From: JBBRLA01 sp038231615
GTDB lineage: Bacteria; Myxococcota_A; Polyangia; Palsa-1104; JAEUJZ01
DNA length: 23,342 bases
Assembly: GCA_038231615.1 (NCBI GenBank)
Contig: JBBRLA010000041.1
Span: 1 to 23,342, forward strand
Direction of reading: 5' to 3'
Within the stretch, counting starts at the first letter, position 1, and each line of letters begins with the position of its first letter. The notes beneath the pieces were generated by a model, which was not told the DNA's origin, ran no database searches, and saw only the letters and a list, made by a program, of their open reading frames with translations. This document shows, piece by piece, positions 20,494 to 23,342 of the stretch. Made by a program: the position numbers and the translations under genes.

Positions 20494-21627
20494 ATGAACC
20501 ACCTCCCTCGCCTGCTCTGCGCCACCGCCCTCGCATTCCTGGGTTGCGGCAGCGCACCGGACGGCGGCGACCCCGGCACCCCTGATGGCAGCATCGCCGA
20601 TGGCAGCATCGCCGCGGACCTGGCGGGCGATCCCCTGCGGGACTGCATGATGCAGAACCTGCCTCGCCTGACCGTTCAGGGCAACCAGCTCATGATCCGC
20701 TGTGGCGCCCGCACCGTGCCCACCCGCTTGAAGGGGATCAACCGCTCGGGGATGCAGCACAAGAACGGCCTCCAACTCGCCGGCTTCGGCAGCGACCCCA
20801 CCGTCGAACTGCAAAAGTGGCGCGACCAGTGGCGCACGGTGGTACTGCGCCTGCCCATCGGGCAAACCTACTACCTGTATTATGACGCCTACCAGAAGGA
20901 CCTCGCCGCCCTGGTCGCCGCCGCCAAGAAGTTGGGTATCTATCTCATCCTCGACCTGCACGGCTACGACGCCAACAACCTGAACGAGGCCCAGCCCGAC
21001 CCCGGCACCACCCCCATGTTCTGGGCCAAACTGGCCCAGGCCTTCGGCGCCGAGACCCACGTGGTTTTCGACATCTGGAACGAGCCCCACGACGTCCCCT
21101 GGTCCCAGTGGAAAGGCAACGCCGAGAAGATCATCCAGGCCATCCGCAATGCCGGCGCAGCCGATACCCTGGTGGTGGTGGGCGGCCTGGACTACGCCTA
21201 CGACCTGACGCCGCTGCTCGATCCACAAAACCGCCTGACCGGGCTAGGGCCGATCATCTACGCCACCCACCCCTACCCCCTGAAAAGCAACCCGCCCTCC
21301 ATGTCGAAGGAGTGGGACGACAAGTTCGGCAATGTCGCCGCCCTGGTGCCGGTGCTGATCGGCGAGTACGGCGTCAACGACTCGGGCACCTCGCCCTTCG
21401 GCCTGAACAGCAAGGCCGCGGCCCACGCGTGGATGACGCAGCTACACGACTACATCGACCAGCACCGGCTCTCGGCCCTCGCCTGGTCCGCCGGGGACGT
21501 GCCGCAGATCACCCTGGGCCAAAGCGGCGGCGAGGTCAACCTGCCGGACAACCCCCCCGACCCCTCGCGGCCCACGGATACTTTCGGCGTCGACGTCAAG
21601 GACTGGATGCTCAAGCCGATCCTGTGA
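20494..21627 (+). CDS. Glycoside hydrolase family 5 (cellulase-type) lipoprotein
   Basis: A 377-residue exported enzyme. An N-terminal signal (basic, hydrophobic 6-16) ends at FLGC (Cys18), suggesting a lipoprotein. A short Asp/Gly-rich linker follows, containing a perfect duplication DGSIADGSIA. The catalytic TIM-barrel has the family 5 landmarks: RLPIGQ, LILDLHGY, VFDIWNEPHD (acid/base Glu197), a THPYP strand near 259 and VLIGEYGV (nucleophile Glu291). Both catalytic glutamates are present, so it should hydrolyse a beta-linked glycan such as cellulose or mannan; the exact substrate is open. It follows the PLP-lyase gene by 15 bases but may have its own promoter overlapping that gene's end. 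Confidence 0.9.
   Translation: MNHLPRLLCATALAFLGCGSAPDGGDPGTPDGSIADGSIAADLAGDPLRDCMMQNLPRLTVQGNQLMIRCGARTVPTRLKGINRSGMQHKNGLQLAGFGSDPTVELQKWRDQWRTVVLRLPIGQTYYLYYDAYQKDLAALVAAAKKLGIYLILDLHGYDANNLNEAQPDPGTTPMFWAKLAQAFGAETHVVFDIWNEPHDVPWSQWKGNAEKIIQAIRNAGAADTLVVVGGLDYAYDLTPLLDPQNRLTGLGPIIYATHPYPLKSNPPSMSKEWDDKFGNVAALVPVLIGEYGVNDSGTSPFGLNSKAAAHAWMTQLHDYIDQHRLSALAWSAGDVPQITLGQSGGEVNLPDNPPDPSRPTDTFGVDVKDWMLKPIL
20584..20613 (+). repeat. 15-bp perfect tandem repeat, two copies
   Basis: GATGGCAGCATCGCC is repeated exactly in the linker after the lipoprotein signal of the GH5 gene and encodes DGSIA twice. Confidence 0.75.
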
Positions 21628-21682
21628 CCGGCGAGCGGGCTTCCTCGCGTACCACGTCCGCGATGGCTGATGTTCGGGATTG

Positions 21683-21718
21683 GTGACAAGGTTACGACAA
21701 ATGTCACGGTCCCGTAAC
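21683..21718. promoter_or_regulatory. Two interleaved dyads upstream of the uspA-like gene
   Basis: GTGACA (21683-21688) with TGTCAC (21702-21707), and GTTACG (21691-21696) with CGTAAC (21713-21718). Both have perfect 6-bp arms and they interlock. They lie about 20-55 bases upstream of the -35-like element, a fitting place for an activator or enhancer-binding protein. Confidence 0.45.
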
Positions 21719-21738
21719 ATCTGCCGCGTCCACTGTCC

Positions 21739-21767
21739 TTGAACCGCGGCACGATGTTTGCTATATA
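21739..21767 (+). promoter_or_regulatory. Sigma-70-like promoter of the universal stress gene
   Basis: TTGAAC (21739-21744), 17 bases, TATATA (21762-21767). The ATG at 21775 follows 7 bases later without a Shine-Dalgarno sequence. TATAAC two bases on is an alternative -10. Confidence 0.5.
21747..21762 (+). promoter_or_regulatory. Sigma-54-like -24/-12 element of the universal stress gene
   Basis: CGGCACGATGTTTGCT matches the sigma-54 consensus TGGCACRNNNNTTGCW at all fixed positions except the first. The GG (21748-21749) and GC (21760-21761) have the required spacing. Transcription would start around 21773, beside the ATG. It overlaps the sigma-70-like promoter. Confidence 0.5.
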
Positions 21768-21774
21768 ACACATC

Positions 21775-22230
21775 ATGCGCATCAAAAAGATTCTCGTTCC
21801 CACGGATTTCTCGGATTGCTCCCAGGAGAGCGTGCGCGTCGCCGAAGATCTGGCGGGGCGCTACGAGGCCGAGCTGACCCTCCTCTTCGTTATCGAGCCG
21901 CCGATCTTCCCCCCCGGCAGCGAGGTGGGCCTGCCCCTGGCCCCCTACCTCACCGAGGTGGACCAGGCATGCGCCAAGCAGCTCGACGCCCTGAAGCACG
22001 AGGTCGAGGCGCGCAGCACCGTCCGTGTCACCACGGCCCTGGTCAACGGCATGGCCGCCGCGGAGATCGCCCGGGTGGCGAAAGACGCAGGCCACGACCT
22101 GATCGTTCTGGGCACCCACGGCCGCACCGGCATCCAGCGCCTGCTCATGGGTTCGGTGGCGGAAAAGGTGATGCACCACGCGCCGTGCACAGTGATGATC
22201 GTTCGCACGCCCAAAGTCGCGAAGCCATAG
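21775..22230 (+). CDS. Universal stress protein, UspA family, ATP-binding type
   Basis: A 151-residue single-domain universal stress protein. It begins with IKKILVPTDFSD, where the Asp contacts adenine, and carries the nucleotide-binding signature G-2x-G-9x-G-S exactly (Gly113, Gly116, Gly126, Ser127 in GTHGRTGIQRLLMGS), followed by VAEKVMHHAPCTVMIVR. This marks the ATP-binding subgroup. Such proteins form dimers in the cytoplasm and help survival during starvation or energy stress; the precise role is not known. The start is fixed by the conserved N terminus, yet no Shine-Dalgarno sequence precedes it, and two overlapping promoter types lie directly upstream. Confidence 0.95.
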   Translation: MRIKKILVPTDFSDCSQESVRVAEDLAGRYEAELTLLFVIEPPIFPPGSEVGLPLAPYLTEVDQACAKQLDALKHEVEARSTVRVTTALVNGMAAAEIARVAKDAGHDLIVLGTHGRTGIQRLLMGSVAEKVMHHAPCTVMIVRTPKVAKP

Positions 22231-22243
22231 CGCCACGGGCCGG

Positions 22244-22284
22244 CTGATCGACTGACGACGTAGGCCAAGGGGCCTGTCGATCAG
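22244..22284. terminator. Hairpin between convergent genes, probable bidirectional terminator
   Basis: CTGATCGAC (22244-22252) pairs perfectly with GTCGATCAG (22276-22284). Inside it AGGCC (22262-22266) pairs with GGCCT (22271-22275), leaving a 9-base bulge on the left side. It lies between the convergent uspA-like and small secreted protein genes. There is no T-run, so termination would have to be Rho-assisted or stem-driven. Confidence 0.5.
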
Positions 22285-22316
22285 TTGAGACGGCTGCGAG
22301 AGGAAAGGGTGGGCGG

Positions 22317-22787
22317 CTACTTGCGGTTCTGCTTCTTGTATTCGGAGAGCAGGTCGTCCGCCTTGGCCTCCTTCGACTTCTTATCGTCGTACCTGATGCG
22401 GAAGGCATCGTGCCTTTCGGGCAGGTACACCTCGTAGGACCGGCTGCCTCCCGAAGAGCGGCCGGTGATGCTGACGTAGTCTTTGCCCTTGTACTTCATC
22501 TTGTAGTCCGACCCGCGGTCGCCCAGGTCGACGACCTCATGCAGAAACACCTTGCCTTCGAACTCGCCCTCCACGCCGGTGTAGCGAATCAGCGCCTGCT
22601 TGCCGCCCTCGACGTTTGCGATGGCGACTTCTTCTCCTTCGGGGCCCGAGAAGACCTTTATGATCTTGCTCATCTTCAACTCCGGCTGCCCGGCCACGGC
22701 GATCCCCGACCCGCCGAGCCCGGAAACAAAGAGGAGACCCCCGAAGAGTCCAGCCGTCAAAGCGAACGCACCGAGATTCCCTTTCAT
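22317..22787 (-). CDS. Small secreted protein of unknown function
   Basis: A 156-residue protein with a clear Sec signal peptide (basic MKGN, hydrophobic 5-30, cleavage probably after AVA at about 32). The mature part, about 120 residues, is rich in Lys, Glu and Tyr with strand-like stretches (VAIANVEGGKQALIRYTG and KDYVSITGR), suggesting a small beta-rich periplasmic domain, then a charged helical tail ending in KKQNRK. No cysteine, so no lipid anchor or disulfide. I recognise no family. The start is well supported by GGAAGGAGGT at 8 bases, the strongest Shine-Dalgarno in the window. Confidence 0.8.
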   Translation of the reverse strand: MKGNLGAFALTAGLFGGLLFVSGLGGSGIAVAGQPELKMSKIIKVFSGPEGEEVAIANVEGGKQALIRYTGVEGEFEGKVFLHEVVDLGDRGSDYKMKYKGKDYVSITGRSSGGSRSYEVYLPERHDAFRIRYDDKKSKEAKADDLLSEYKKQNRK

Positions 22788-22809
22788 GATGCACTACCTC
22801 CTTCCAAAG

Positions 22810-22838
22810 AGGGTAAACCGGCGCCCGCGGCTGATCAA
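22810..22838 (-). promoter_or_regulatory. Promoter-like pair for the small secreted protein gene
   Basis: On the minus strand TTGATC (22838-22833), 17 bases, TACCCT (22815-22810). The start codon lies 22 bases downstream of the -10, leaving room for the strong ribosome-binding site. Confidence 0.4.
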
Positions 22839-22972
22839 GGCGCGATCCCCGTAATGAAAGACGTTCCCTGATTGTGCGAGCGGGGCCCTCTTCGGATTGT
22901 TCCATATCAGCGATACATTCTGATCAAGGGAGGCCCGCAAGCGTCTGCGTCAAGAGCTGACGTAGTCCGGGA

Positions 22973-23342
22973 TCAGGCCAGCCGGTGCAGAAGCGGCTCG
23001 CCGCGCCGTTGCCGCCCCACGTTCTCGACCACCACCGCGGCGATGCGGACGAAGGCTTCCTCGGTGGACCCGCCGATGTGAGGCAGGCAGACCACGTTGT
23101 CGCGCTGGTAAAGGGGGTCTTTCGGCTGCCACGGTTCCTCCCAATAGGTGTCCAGGCCCACCCCGCCCAGGTGCCCGGCGAAGAGCGCCCGTTCCAGCGC
23201 CGGTCTGTCGATGATCCCCCCGCGGGCGCAGTTGATGAGGCACGCGCCGCGCTTCATCTGCCAAAGGACCCGGTCCCCCACAAGGCCCCGGGTGGCCGGG
23301 GTCAGCGGGCAATGAAGGCTGACAAAGTCGGCGCGAGTGAAC
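22973..23342 (-). CDS. D-2-hydroxyacid / phosphoglycerate dehydrogenase, C-terminal part
   Basis: The gene enters from the right edge, so only its last 122 residues are visible. They cover the second half of the NAD-binding domain and the return to the catalytic domain: FVSLHCPLTPATRGLVG, INCARGGIIDRPAL (the Arg that binds the substrate carboxylate), GVGLDTYWEEPW (the Glu of the relay) and LPHIGGSTEEA (the catalytic His). The HIGGSTEEA wording is like phosphoglycerate dehydrogenase (SerA, first step of serine synthesis), but there is no regulatory ACT domain, and glyoxylate or other 2-hydroxyacid reductases share these motifs. The protein ends soon after the last helix, so it is the short form. 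Confidence 0.85.
   Translation of the reverse strand, partial: FTRADFVSLHCPLTPATRGLVGDRVLWQMKRGACLINCARGGIIDRPALERALFAGHLGGVGLDTYWEEPWQPKDPLYQRDNVVCLPHIGGSTEEAFVRIAAVVVENVGRQRRGEPLLHRLA

Overview
This is a GC-rich, gene-dense bacterial chromosome segment. A Hanks-type Ser/Thr kinase, a PAS histidine kinase, several lipoproteins, many small zinc-ribbon proteins and an archaeal-type class I aldolase together suggest a Myxococcota or other deltaproteobacterial-type genome. That placement is inference: there is no rRNA in the window. I see no tRNA, CRISPR array, intact insertion sequence or prophage.

Left end (1-900): decayed DNA. It holds a possible Uma2-like coiled-coil tail and a clear C-terminal remnant of a LysR-type regulator. 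Next, on the minus strand (3736 down to 901), is a probable four-gene operon: a membrane-tethered XRE/coiled-coil protein, a membrane J-domain protein, a radical SAM protein and a 55-residue zinc-ribbon protein. Six TTGCCA half-sites lie just upstream of it. Positions 4079-5231 hold a small accessory patch: a fused conserved-peptide/dsRBD protein, a frameshifted nucleotidyltransferase remnant and a short Uma2-family nuclease.

Centre (5310-13672): a transmembrane Ser/Thr kinase diverges from a soluble hybrid-like histidine kinase. These are followed by a class I fructose-bisphosphate aldolase, a protein that looks like an AAA+ ATPase without its P-loop, and (minus strand) a winged-helix-like protein translationally coupled to a lipoprotein. 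A 33-bp repeat is inserted in frame into both the histidine kinase and the lipoprotein genes.

Right part (13853-23342): two zinc-ribbon genes, rpmE, prfA, a CgeB-like glycosyltransferase overlapping a convergent MFS transporter, a sphingosine-1-phosphate-lyase-like PLP enzyme diverging from that transporter, a GH5 lipoprotein, a universal stress protein, a small secreted protein and the C-terminal part of a 2-hydroxyacid/phosphoglycerate dehydrogenase.

Across the window several start codons have no Shine-Dalgarno sequence. Instead they sit 5-12 bases behind a -10-like hexamer that is exactly 17 bases from a TTG-type -35-like hexamer. This suggests that leaderless transcripts are common here. 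Product names rest on motif reading by eye; no database search was possible.
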